NCBI RefSeq assembly: GCF_030848305.1
Contig: NZ_CP114598.1
Coordinates: 930,001-994,000 of the forward strand
Origin: Akkermansia muciniphila
Lineage (GTDB): Bacteria > Verrucomicrobiota > Verrucomicrobiia > Verrucomicrobiales > Akkermansiaceae
DNA length: 64,000 nucleotides
Direction: 5' to 3'
Shown here: positions 45,333-56,846 of the stretch, one piece after another
How positions within the stretch are numbered: the stretch's first letter is position 1
Layout of the letters: each line of letters starts with the position of its first letter
Made by a program: the position numbers and the translations under genes
Notes under the pieces: generated by a model
The model's database searches: none
Seen by the model: the letters and a program-made list of their open reading frames with translations, nothing else
What the model was told of the DNA's origin: nothing

Positions 45333-46433
45333 ATGAAGTTTACCATTTCCAAGCAAGTATTTCTCGACGGGCTGAGACAGGTTGCCAGCGTCGTGTCTTC
45401 CAAGACGACGCTGCCTATTCTTTCCAACGTCAAGATTGAAGCTGAAAACGGCCAGGTACGTTTTACGGCTACCGATCTTGACGTATGCATTACTGGCGTA
45501 GTTCCCGCGAATGTGCTGCGTGAAGGCTCCGTGACCCTGCCCGCTAAAAAGCTGGTGAGCATCATCAGCGAACTTCCTGAAGCCGAAGTTCAGGTGGATG
45601 TCAACCAGCGCAACCAGGCTGCTGTGGAATGCGGCCGCTCCCAGTTTAAGCTGAACGGCCTTCCGGCGGATGAATTTCCGGAATTGCCGTCCTTTGAACA
45701 GGCAACCGTGTACCAGGTGGACCAGAATGTATTGCGGGACTGCATCCGCCGCACGGAATATGCTATTTCCACGGATACGACCCGCTACGTGCTGAACGGC
45801 ATTTCCCTCTCCTTCCGCAACGGTAAAATGACCCTGGTGGCCACAGACGGCCGCCGTCTGGCGCTGGCGGAAACCGCCCTGGAATTCCCGGAAGAACAGC
45901 AGCTGGACGCTATCCTGCCCACCAAGGCTGTTGGTGAACTCCGCCGCCTGCTGGATGAAGTGGGAACCGCCACCATCCGTTTCACCCGCAACCAGGCCGC
46001 TTTTGAAATCAATGATACGTTACTGATCAGCAAGCTGATTGACGGCAATTACCCGAACTACCGCCAGGTAATCCCGACGGACTGCAAGGAAAGCATTGAA
46101 CTTCCCTGTGGAGAACTGCTGGAAACGGTGCGCCGTGTCTCCCTCCTTTCCGTGGACAAGAGTACGAATATCAAGCTGAACTTCCGTGAAAACGAGCTGG
46201 AAGTGGCTTCCAGTGCGGAAGGCGTGGGTGAAGCCCATGAATCCATGACGATCACTTATGCCGGAAGGCCGCTTTCCATTTCCTTCAATCCGGATTTCTT
46301 CATGGCTCCCCTGAAGACGATGGCCGGGGATACGATTATTACGCTGAATCTCATTGATGAAATGAGCCCGGGCGTCTTGAAGATCGGAGATGAGTTCCTG
46401 TATGTGCTCATGCCGATGAGATCTCCCAATTGA
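45333..46433 (+). CDS. dnaN: DNA polymerase III beta subunit (sliding clamp)
   Basis: A 366-residue protein of three similar beta-clamp domains (about 1-120, 128-245, 246-366). Recognisable segments include MKFTISKQVFLDGLRQVASVVSSKTTLPILSNVKIEA, LPADEFPELP, TRYVLNGISLSFRNGKMTLVATDGRRLALAE, LISKLIDGNYPNYRQVIP, SINPDFF-type SFNPDFFMAPLK, and the C-terminal YVLMPMR. It forms the ring that tethers polymerases to DNA and binds partners through the C-terminal cleft. dnaA and recF are not adjacent here, unlike the classical dnaA-dnaN-recF order. A strong terminator follows. Confidence 0.98.
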   Translation: MKFTISKQVFLDGLRQVASVVSSKTTLPILSNVKIEAENGQVRFTATDLDVCITGVVPANVLREGSVTLPAKKLVSIISELPEAEVQVDVNQRNQAAVECGRSQFKLNGLPADEFPELPSFEQATVYQVDQNVLRDCIRRTEYAISTDTTRYVLNGISLSFRNGKMTLVATDGRRLALAETALEFPEEQQLDAILPTKAVGELRRLLDEVGTATIRFTRNQAAFEINDTLLISKLIDGNYPNYRQVIPTDCKESIELPCGELLETVRRVSLLSVDKSTNIKLNFRENELEVASSAEGVGEAHESMTITYAGRPLSISFNPDFFMAPLKTMAGDTIITLNLIDEMSPGVLKIGDEFLYVLMPMRSPN

Positions 46434-46464
46434 TTTTGGTGGCACAAAATCGTTCATACAGAGG

Positions 46465-46499
46465 AACAGGCGCCGTGGCAACATGGCGCCTGTTTTTTT
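46465..46499 (+). terminator. Intrinsic terminator of dnaN
   Basis: Ten-bp perfect stem AACAGGCGCC/GGCGCCTGTT (46,465-46,474 with 46,485-46,494), 10-nt loop, running into seven T. Confidence 0.93.
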
Positions 46500-46528
46500 A
46501 TTTACTGAAAGTGAAGGAGATAAATATG

Positions 46529-46537
46529 TTATTCACA
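46529..46537 (+). promoter_or_regulatory. DnaA box next to parS
   Basis: TTATTCACA fits the DnaA consensus TTATNCACA. It is 4 bp from the parS-like site and 35 bp after the dnaN terminator hairpin. A single box outside the main cluster could titrate DnaA or belong to an extended origin. Confidence 0.5.
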
Positions 46538-46541
46538 CAAA

Positions 46542-46557
46542 TGTTCTACGTGGAACA
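46542..46557. other. parS-like site (one mismatch)
   Basis: TGTTCTACGTGGAACA differs from the perfect parS palindrome by one base (T for C at position 6). It is intergenic, between the dnaN terminator and the next gene. With the perfect site at 41,191 it brackets the candidate origin. Confidence 0.75.
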
Positions 46558-46721
46558 TTTTTTATTTTCCATTACGGGAAAACTGTAATCTCCTCCCTTG
46601 AAAAGGCAGGATTCCTGCATGGAGTGCGAGGAACTATCACCGGAAACCTCTGCGATGGCGGAAGAATGCCATTATCGGTGAATGAAAAGATACGGCCACA
46701 GAATATTCAGAGAGCTGCATC

Positions 46722-47162
46722 TCACTCGCTCAACAGCCCAGGAGGAGCGAACAAGTCCGGAGCGAGATGAAAGGGATAAGAACCGGATGCCTGAAGGATG
46801 GCTTCACGAACGGAGGTCATGGAATGGAAACAGGAGCGTTCCACATTCAGAATACGTCCGTCCTTCAGTTTGATCATTAATCCGGGTTCTGCTTCATTAT
46901 TTGGAGTGCATCCTATGCGTTCAATTAATTCCCACGGTATTTCCCTGCGTGAAATGCTGTTGCCCCAGAGGATGGAGGAAGAAGTGATTGTGAGAAAATA
47001 AGGTCTGCCCAGGATAACGGGAAGCCACAGAAACAGCAGAAGAGAGCCGAAAAGAAGGTTCCACCAGCCGGAACCGAAAAAAGCCCAGGCCAGACCGCAC
47101 CCCAGGGTTGCGAGGATTTTTCCTCCCAGCTGATAACTGCGGTAGAAGTAATAAGTATTCAT
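46722..47162 (-). CDS. Small membrane protein with PH-like C-terminal region
   Basis: A 146-residue protein starting MNTYYFYRSYQLGG. Two hydrophobic segments (about 15-32 and 35-52: ILATLGCGLAWAFFGSG, LLFGSLLLFLWLPVILG) form a hairpin in the membrane. The remaining part reads YFLTITSSSILWGNSISRREIPWELIERIG, then LMIKLKDGRILNVERS, the strand pattern of bacterial PH-like (bPH2/YdbT-type) domains. An ATG-like start at 47,255 would add 31 residues of a different character. Function unknown; possibly associated with lipid or envelope homeostasis. It lies 102 bp downstream of the AdoHcy-hydrolase-like gene. Confidence 0.7.
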   Translation of the reverse strand: MNTYYFYRSYQLGGKILATLGCGLAWAFFGSGWWNLLFGSLLLFLWLPVILGRPYFLTITSSSILWGNSISRREIPWELIERIGCTPNNEAEPGLMIKLKDGRILNVERSCFHSMTSVREAILQASGSYPFHLAPDLFAPPGLLSE

Positions 47163-47264
47163 GAGTTGCGAAGTCAATGAAACATCAGACTGACCATGGA
47201 ACGCTAAGTTCCCAACCGTACTCTGTACGATACCGCTTTGTTCCGGAAAAGACAAGGTGATAAG

Positions 47265-48317
47265 TCAGGAAATCCAGTCCAGCATTCCAGACGGTATGGA
47301 ACCGCAGGAACGTATCAGGGAAAGAAAACGTTTTTCCATTTCCGGCGGCGGTGGAAAAAGACCCGGCAAGGCCCGGCCCGCAACAAGTTCCAGGGCGCCC
47401 TGGTTGTGAAGCGCCAGGGGAGGATCAATGTAACGCATTTGCGTAGGATCCGGCAGAATAAAATTAAGAGGGCGGCCTTCGTTCAGCAGGCGGTTCTTTG
47501 GAATTTCCGGCCCCCATTCATCCTCCACGCCCATATTGGCAAGCAAAATGCCGGAAGATAAGAGTATAGCCGGGTCAATAAGCCCTGACATGGCATTCCG
47601 CTTACCTGTAGCCGTAACGGCGCAGAAAGCACGCCTGGTTGCGTCAGTAAGGGCCGCCTTGTCATTTGCCTGCACAAAGGAGGCGGAAGACAGAGGTTTT
47701 CTCTCCACATCCGCTACAATGACATTCAGTTTCCGGTTGAGAGCATGCAGAGCTATTCCGCGGCCGACTTTTCCATATCCAATGACCAGCAGAGTTTGCC
47801 CCTGTTCGTTTTTTATTCCAAGAGCGTCCAGCGCCCGGAAAAAACTTTCTCCGGTCCCAAGGCAGGTTTCTATCTGTTTAATCTTTCCGGCGTCCACCAT
47901 CCACACGGGTTGTGGACATGCCGCATAGCGTTCCGCGCCTGAGCGGGTCAATTCCACATATCCGCAAAGACTGGGGACATGGCTGAGCGCTCCGGCACAG
48001 TCCATGACTACATCATAAGGGCCGCCTGCCCGTTCCGCTTCCACCACGGGAATTCCATACTGCCCCAGCAATACGACTGTATCCGGATCATGGGGCATTA
48101 CCGGAGAGATCGCTACTGTCAGCTTCGCTCCTGCGGCCAGAAGAGAAGCGTATTTAGCGCAGGTATTCCGGAATACGGGAGAAGCGTCAATAATCCGGCA
48201 TCCTTCCAGCGGGCGGCTTTCCGACCACGTTTTATATTGATGCAGGAGAACGGGAAATTCTTCCTGCCGATAAAAGGGGAACAAATTTTCCAGAATGCGC
48301 TCCGGAGATACAGGCAT
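47265..48317 (-). CDS. S-adenosylhomocysteine-hydrolase-like NAD-binding protein
   Basis: A 350-residue protein related to AdoHcyase but about 80-120 residues shorter. The cofactor domain is clear: LLVIGYGKVGRGIALHALNRKLNVIVADVE, then FCAVTATGKRNAMSGLIDPAILLSSGILLANMGVEDEWG, parallel to the AdoHcyase cGYGdVGKG and TTGN...ICNIGHFD regions. Upstream, PVWMVDAGKIKQIETCLGTGES parallels [23 protein letters not shown], but the Asn-Asp and Lys-Ser-Lys-Phe-Asp residues that contact substrate are changed. Either the substrate differs or the protein is a non-canonical dehydrogenase-fold paralogue. Function unknown. Confidence 0.7.
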   Translation of the reverse strand: MPVSPERILENLFPFYRQEEFPVLLHQYKTWSESRPLEGCRIIDASPVFRNTCAKYASLLAAGAKLTVAISPVMPHDPDTVVLLGQYGIPVVEAERAGGPYDVVMDCAGALSHVPSLCGYVELTRSGAERYAACPQPVWMVDAGKIKQIETCLGTGESFFRALDALGIKNEQGQTLLVIGYGKVGRGIALHALNRKLNVIVADVERKPLSSASFVQANDKAALTDATRRAFCAVTATGKRNAMSGLIDPAILLSSGILLANMGVEDEWGPEIPKNRLLNEGRPLNFILPDPTQMRYIDPPLALHNQGALELVAGRALPGLFPPPPEMEKRFLSLIRSCGSIPSGMLDWIS

Positions 48318-48655
48318 AACAACAATTCAGGGGTTCTTGCAGAAGAAGGTAATCCCCATCCTGCCGTTTTCCCAGAAAAACTTCGTCAACAAAACATCTT
48401 TTGTTGAATGGTTGTTAAAGGCTGTAGCCGGTTCGTGGAAGACAAACTGTTAAGTTGTCAATGTCCGCTTGCAGGCTGAGCATTCCGAATAAGGTGGTTG
48501 ATTTTACCCGGTCGTTTTATCCGGCATTTTTATTTGCCCTCCGATGAGGATTACAAAACGCTTCTTTTCGTTGTATGGCCCGCAAAAATAGTGCAATAAT
48601 TCAGGAAATATAATTTTTGTACGTTATGCTTATGCCTCGGAAAAAACGGCATAGA
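48318..48655. other. Intergenic region with a perfect palindrome
   Basis: No gene. TCAACAAAA (48,386-48,394) and TTTTGTTGA (48,399-48,407) form a 9-bp perfect inverted repeat with a 4-nt centre, about 70-90 bp upstream of the AdoHcy-hydrolase-like gene; it looks like an operator. Otherwise AT-rich sequence. Confidence 0.45.
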
Positions 48656-48687
48656 AAAAAGGACTGCTTTTCAGGCAGCCCTTTTTA
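48655..48687 (-). terminator. Intrinsic terminator of the LysM / L,D-transpeptidase unit
   Basis: Stem AAAAAGG.CTGC/GCAG.CCTTTTT (48,656-48,667 with 48,675-48,686) with one mismatch, flanked by A and T runs so that it can work on both strands. It lies 41 bp after the transpeptidase stop. Confidence 0.85.
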
Positions 48688-48727
48688 AAATTAGGTGGTG
48701 TTTTAAAGGGAGCATTGCTCCGGCAGG

Positions 48728-49459
48728 CTATTGCTTGCGGCCTCCGGATCCCTGTTGTTGTGCGGGAGGGATTTTCTGCGCTTCCGGCACGGGCAACGGC
48801 GTTTTCCGGATGGTAACGGGCGTTCCTATGCTGGTCTGCCTGTAGAGGATTTCCGCAACATTTCGCGGCAGACGGACGCAGCCATGAGAAACAGGATGCC
48901 GCCGAACTTTTCCTACATGCAGGCCCAGGCCCGCATTGGTAAGCCTCTGCCAGTAGGGCATGGGAGAGCCGTCAAAACGGCCTCCTTCCGGTACGGGATC
49001 CGTGGATTCGGCATTGTAGTTAATGCATTTGCCTTCGGCATCATACATTTTGCCGTAGAGGTTGGAGGCGTAGTCTTCCTTTTTGGAGATCACAGTATAG
49101 TCTCCCGTTTTGGTCGGATAGGCTTTGACGCCGGAGGAGAGGGGAAAATCCATGGCGACCAGTCCGTCCACCAGATACTGGCCCCGCTGTTCGTCCAGGC
49201 AGACGAAGATTTTCCGGGATTTTTTCGGCTGGCGGTTCAACAGGGTGTCGTCCTTATAGACGTCGTATGTTTTCCGGTAGTCCTTGCGGGCCACGAAATG
49301 AGCGTACGTAGAAGGATGAAACGGGTTTTTATACTCCGGGACGGATTTGTCCACGGTGCGCGGATCCGGCAGGGCCGCATGGCCCGTGCCGGAGTGGGAA
49401 CAGGACATCCACCCCATGAGAACCACGGGGAAGACGGCCAGGAGAAAGAGAGGCTTCAT
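48728..49459 (-). CDS. L,D-transpeptidase (YkuD domain), probable envelope protein
   Basis: A 243-residue exported protein. The hydrophobic N-terminus ends WMSCS, with Cys20 as a possible but non-canonical lipidation site. The YkuD domain (about 82-217) contains IFVCLDEQRGQYLVDGLVAMDFPLSSG and the catalytic motif HVGKVRRHPVSHGCVRLP with His181, His192 and nucleophile Cys194. Such enzymes make 3-3 peptidoglycan cross-links or attach proteins to the wall. It begins 30 bp after the LysM gene stop, giving a two-gene wall unit. The C-terminus is Pro/Gln/Gly-rich. Confidence 0.9.
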   Translation of the reverse strand: MKPLFLLAVFPVVLMGWMSCSHSGTGHAALPDPRTVDKSVPEYKNPFHPSTYAHFVARKDYRKTYDVYKDDTLLNRQPKKSRKIFVCLDEQRGQYLVDGLVAMDFPLSSGVKAYPTKTGDYTVISKKEDYASNLYGKMYDAEGKCINYNAESTDPVPEGGRFDGSPMPYWQRLTNAGLGLHVGKVRRHPVSHGCVRLPRNVAEILYRQTSIGTPVTIRKTPLPVPEAQKIPPAQQQGSGGRKQ

Positions 49460-49489
49460 AAGTGGTGAAACCGGGAGGGGTTTCCCGGA

Positions 49490-49963
49490 TTACTTGGAAC
49501 GCGGGATTGTCAGCTTCTGGTTGATGTGAATCAGATCGGACTTAAGGCCGTTAGCCCTCTTGAGAGCCTTGACGGAGGTGCCGTTCCTGCGGGCGATGGC
49601 TCCCAGCGTATCGCCTTTCTTCACGGTGTAGGTGCGGGCCTTGGGAGCGGATTTACGGGAGGAGCTCTTTCTGGCAGCTGCGCTGCGGGAGGATTTGGTG
49701 CCGGACGTGCTCTTCCGCGCGGATGATTTTTTAGTGACGGAAGGTTTGGCAGGGGGATTGTAAGCGTAGCTGGAGGAATTCTGAACCGGGCTGTAATGGC
49801 CGGATTCGTAAGCGGGATCAGAGCTTTCCGCGATCCACGGCGGGATTTCGCCGCTGGCCGGTTCTGCGGTGTCATAGCCGGCCGTGGAGGAATTCTGGGT
49901 GGAGCAGGAAGAGAAGGGTAATACCAGCGCAACAGCGCAGGTTAAAATAAATGGCGTTTTCAT
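49490..49963 (-). CDS. LysM-domain lipoprotein
   Basis: A 157-residue protein. MKTPFILTCAVALVLPFSSCS gives a lipoprotein signal with likely lipidated Cys (FSSC). A disordered Ser/Ala/Lys-rich linker (about 60-105, KKSSARKSTSGTKSSRSAAARKSS) leads to one C-terminal LysM domain (TYTVKKGDTLGAIARRNGTSVKALKRANGLKSDLIHINQKLTIP) that binds GlcNAc-MurNAc chains. It probably anchors to the outer membrane and grips peptidoglycan. Start at 49,963 is preferred over 49,978 because it gives a compact signal. It precedes the L,D-transpeptidase gene by 30 bp. Confidence 0.88.
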   Translation of the reverse strand: MKTPFILTCAVALVLPFSSCSTQNSSTAGYDTAEPASGEIPPWIAESSDPAYESGHYSPVQNSSSYAYNPPAKPSVTKKSSARKSTSGTKSSRSAAARKSSSRKSAPKARTYTVKKGDTLGAIARRNGTSVKALKRANGLKSDLIHINQKLTIPRSK

Positions 49964-50033
49964 GTGTGCCCTGTTCATACTAATTTATGATTTCGGATTC
50001 AAGGCGGCAGCGCGGATTGTCGGGATTTTTTTT

Positions 50034-50849
50034 TCAGACCTTGCCCAGATTATAAAAGGTTTCCGCATTTCGGGTCGTCACATGGGCCAGGTCTTCCAGG
50101 TTCATGCCTCTGGCAGCGGCGATGAACCGGGCTGTATGAATGAGATGGGCGGGTTCATTCATGCGGCCCCGGAGGGGTTCCGGACTGAGGTAGGGGGAAT
50201 CCGTTTCCAGCATGATACGGTTTTCCGGGCACCAGCTTGCGGTTTCCGCCACTGCGGAGGCGTTTTTAAAAGTAGCCACTCCGGTGAAGGAGACCATGCC
50301 GTCCAGTTCGTCAAAGATTCGCGTGGCCTGAGCGGCATTTCCGATGAAGCAATGAAAGACGGGACGCACGCGGCCCGCGTAGTTCCGGGCAATCGCCAGG
50401 GCGTCCTCAAAGCTCGCGGAGCCTTTCCGGTCCCGCGTATGCAGGACGATATTGAGGCCCAGGCGCGCCGCCAGGTCAAAATGCTGTTCCAGCATATTCT
50501 GCTGAAGGCGGCGGAAATTTTCCTGCTCCCAGCCCGGGGGGGGGACATGGAAATAGTCCAGCCCCGTTTCCCCAATGGCGGCCAGGGGAATGTCCTGCGC
50601 TATCTGGAAAAGACGGTCCGTCCAGCCTTCCGGCGCTTCATGGGCATCATCCGGATGGATGCCCAGCGCGCAGAAGACTACGCCCGGGAACTGGCGTGCC
50701 CATGCTATATTCATCTCCCAATCATTCGGCCGTGCCCCCAGCGTAATCATGCGGTCAGTGTTTGCCTGGAGGGCATGCTGAACGTAGGTTTCCCTGCGGG
50801 ACTGGTCGAATTGGGAGGAGGCCAGATGGCAATGCGTGTCAATGATCAT
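50034..50849 (-). CDS. TatD-family metal-dependent deoxyribonuclease
   Basis: A 271-residue amidohydrolase-fold protein. Metal ligands: IDTHCHL at 3-9 (His6, His8), GETGLDYFH (Glu in GETG), VLHTRD (His), and FHCFIG (His). ETDSPYLSPEPLRGRMNEP carries the final Asp and the TatD signature. TatD proteins are 3'-5' exonucleases and phosphodiesterases linked to DNA repair and RNA quality control. Start at 50,849 (MIIDTHCHL) chosen; the upstream extension to 51,083 overlaps the next gene and lacks homology. Divergent from the LpxR-like gene. Confidence 0.95.
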   Translation of the reverse strand: MIIDTHCHLASSQFDQSRRETYVQHALQANTDRMITLGARPNDWEMNIAWARQFPGVVFCALGIHPDDAHEAPEGWTDRLFQIAQDIPLAAIGETGLDYFHVPPPGWEQENFRRLQQNMLEQHFDLAARLGLNIVLHTRDRKGSASFEDALAIARNYAGRVRPVFHCFIGNAAQATRIFDELDGMVSFTGVATFKNASAVAETASWCPENRIMLETDSPYLSPEPLRGRMNEPAHLIHTARFIAAARGMNLEDLAHVTTRNAETFYNLGKV

Positions 50850-50972
50850 GGCATAGAAACCCCGGAAGGGCAGGGGAAGTTTGTGGATATTTGCCGGCTT
50901 TGAAAAGAGCAAACGCAGAGCATGCCTGATTTTTCCTTGCCACACGGAAGTGAAACGCACAAACTGCCCTGC

Positions 50973-52034
50973 ATGAAATGTACGGCTTTGTGCATGTGCG
51001 CCGCCCTGTTGCCGGTGGCTTCCCTTCAGGCAGGAACCCAGCAGATGGAAGCTCCGCAGGAGGGCCCCGTTATCAGTTTTCATCTGGAAAACGATATGTT
51101 CGTGGGAGATGATGACAATTATACCAACGGCGTCCGGTTTGCCTGGATGTCCGGCACCACATCCCGAAGCCAGACTTTTTCCGGCATGCTGGGGACGGTT
51201 CTGGGGGGTACGAATGCTTCAGGTTCCTGGCGCCGGTTCATGGGAATGGACGGTTCTCCCAATTTGCGCCAGCAGTGGGGACTTGACTTGACTCAGCTTA
51301 TGTATACTCCGGAGCAGAAAGCCACCTATCCCCTGTACAACCAGCATCCCTATGTGGGAAGCCTGACGTTGGGGCTTACTTCTCTGGTTAAGAATGAAGA
51401 CAGGGCCAATTCCCTGGAATTGCAGCTGGGTACCACGGGCACGAATTCCCTGGCGAAAGGCTCCCAGCATTTTATTCATAAACTGTGGGGTATGGAGCAA
51501 TGGCCCGGCTGGGCCAACCAGCTCCCCGGAGAGATGACCGCCAATTTGTTTTTCAAGCGTTATTACCGCCTGCGCGGACTGGAAAAGCGCTACGGCTCTG
51601 GTTTTGAAACGGACGCTCTGGCTTACTGGCACGCAGACGCCGGCACAGTAATGGTGCAAGCGGGGGGCGGCATGTCTTTCCGCTTCGGCTATAATCTGGG
51701 CAATACTTCTCCGGAGAACAGCATTCGCGGCGCGACCAGCGCCGCGCCTCCCTTCGTTTACAACAGGACGTCCGTTTCCAACTGGGGGTACTACGGTTAT
51801 CTTCACGCCGCCGTGCGGGCCGTGGCCCATGACCTGTATCTGGATGGCACGGTGTTTCGTTCCTCCCCCAAGTATGTGAACAAGTATCCTGTGGTGGGAG
51901 AATGGGGCTATGGCTTCGGCCTCCGGTACAAGCGCTCAGAGTTGCTTTTCGGCCTGCATTACATGACCAAGGAGTACACCCAGCAGGAATCCATGCAGTG
52001 TGTGGGCGTTCTCCAGCTCCGGCATACTTTTTAA
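50973..52034 (+). CDS. LpxR-like outer-membrane lipid A deacylase (DUF2219)
   Basis: A 353-residue outer-membrane beta-barrel protein. Signal peptide MKCTALCMCAALLPVASLQA is followed by the LpxR hallmark ISFHLENDMFVGDDDNYTNGVRFAW, which holds the Ca2+/active-site Asn and Asp residues. Alternating amphipathic strands end in a C-terminal Phe (LQLRHTF), the usual insertion signal. LpxR removes the 3'-acyloxyacyl group of lipid A, lowering TLR4 stimulation in pathogens; in a gut commensal it may tune endotoxicity. The in-frame start at 50,922 adds 17 residues before the signal peptide, so 50,973 is preferred. Confidence 0.88.
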   Translation: MKCTALCMCAALLPVASLQAGTQQMEAPQEGPVISFHLENDMFVGDDDNYTNGVRFAWMSGTTSRSQTFSGMLGTVLGGTNASGSWRRFMGMDGSPNLRQQWGLDLTQLMYTPEQKATYPLYNQHPYVGSLTLGLTSLVKNEDRANSLELQLGTTGTNSLAKGSQHFIHKLWGMEQWPGWANQLPGEMTANLFFKRYYRLRGLEKRYGSGFETDALAYWHADAGTVMVQAGGGMSFRFGYNLGNTSPENSIRGATSAAPPFVYNRTSVSNWGYYGYLHAAVRAVAHDLYLDGTVFRSSPKYVNKYPVVGEWGYGFGLRYKRSELLFGLHYMTKEYTQQESMQCVGVLQLRHTF

Positions 52035-52104
52035 CGGCTGCGTTTGCAGGCCGCGCATAAACGTGACAGCAGCTTGCAAAGGGCAAGTTTGCTGTTAGAA
52101 TTAG

Positions 52105-55965
<3,861 letters not shown>

Positions 55966-55992
55966 CTCCCGCGGTTTTCACTGCGTGAACAG

Positions 55993-56030
55993 ACGCCCCG
56001 CCGCTTTTTCAAAGCGCGCGGGGCGTTTTA
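55993..56030 (+). terminator. Intrinsic terminator of the beta-galactosidase gene
   Basis: Stem ACGCCCCGC.GCTTT/AAAGC.CGCGGGGCGT (to 56,026) with one mismatched pair and a short loop, followed by TTTATT. It begins 28 bp after the stop. Confidence 0.88.
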
Positions 56031-56098
56031 TTGCCGGGCACTATGGGTATTCTGGCGGGAAATGCAGAGGGAAATGGAGTACGAATAGTTGACGGCAC

Positions 56099-56136
56099 AA
56101 AAAACCTCTGTACAGAAAATACCCGTACAGAGGTTT
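56099..56136 (-). terminator. Intrinsic terminator of the PEP-CTERM pair
   Basis: Twelve-bp perfect stem AAACCTCTGTAC/GTACAGAGGTTT (56,102-56,113 with 56,125-56,136), followed on the minus strand by a T run. It ends 17 bp from the stop of the minus-strand gene at 56,154. Confidence 0.9.
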
Positions 56137-56153
56137 GACGAAAGAGGAAACTT

Positions 56154-56840
56154 TTATTTCCGTTTACGGCGTACCATCAGGGCTGCCAAGCCCAGCAAGC
56201 TCATGGTGGTTGTTGCGGGTTCCGGAATCAAAAGCTGGATGGTATTGTTTTCCAGATTGATATTTCCCAGGATGCATTCCGTATAGTAGTCAAGATCGTT
56301 TATGAGAGCCTGCTCCTTGGTCGTAAGCCACAGATCGAACGGCTCGTTGCCGGATATCTTTATATTATCATAATTAAGCAGACTGTCGCTGGATGCGTTT
56401 TTAAAGACAAAAAAAGCTGTTTCTCCATCCTGTCCCGTCACCATTAAATAAACGGGGGATGTCGGGGTATAAGAAGAATAATCTCCAGACAAATTAAAGC
56501 TGCCGTCAGTGACGCTGCCATTTTGCTCTTCAGGTATATTTGTCAGCGTGCTGGTGAAATTGTTCTGCATGCTCATCAGATCACTGTATTTCAGTTGATC
56601 CTGTGCATACGAATTACCTTGTAAGTTCCATTGCCGGCTGGTCACATCATAACTCCAAGTATTTCTGTTGAAGGCGCCTAAAACAGCATTGCCTGCATTC
56701 AGCGGATTTCCGAGGGAATTGGTTAGGGAATACGCGGAGGGATCATCATTGCTGATATTGAAACTGTCCGCCAGGGCAATCCCTCCAGAAAAGAGAGCGC
56801 AGGCGGTAAAAGCATTGGTGAAAAGGGAGCGATAGAACAT
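56154..56840 (-). CDS. PEP-CTERM sorting domain-containing protein
   Basis: A 228-residue exported protein with signal peptide MFYRSLFTNAFTACALFSGGIALA. The acidic, Asn/Ser/Tyr-rich body has no recognised domain; motifs such as SYTPTSPVYLMVTGQDGETAFFVFKN suggest a beta-sandwich. The sorting signal is IPEPATTTMSLLGLAALMVRRKRK. It begins 6 bp after the preceding exported protein gene, so both are made together. Unlike the PEP-CTERM genes at 10.7 and 44.3 kb, no GCGGATT palindrome is present at its promoter. Low GC relative to neighbours. Confidence 0.85.
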   Translation of the reverse strand: MFYRSLFTNAFTACALFSGGIALADSFNISNDDPSAYSLTNSLGNPLNAGNAVLGAFNRNTWSYDVTSRQWNLQGNSYAQDQLKYSDLMSMQNNFTSTLTNIPEEQNGSVTDGSFNLSGDYSSYTPTSPVYLMVTGQDGETAFFVFKNASSDSLLNYDNIKISGNEPFDLWLTTKEQALINDLDYYTECILGNINLENNTIQLLIPEPATTTMSLLGLAALMVRRKRK

Positions 56841-56846
56841 GGCTGG

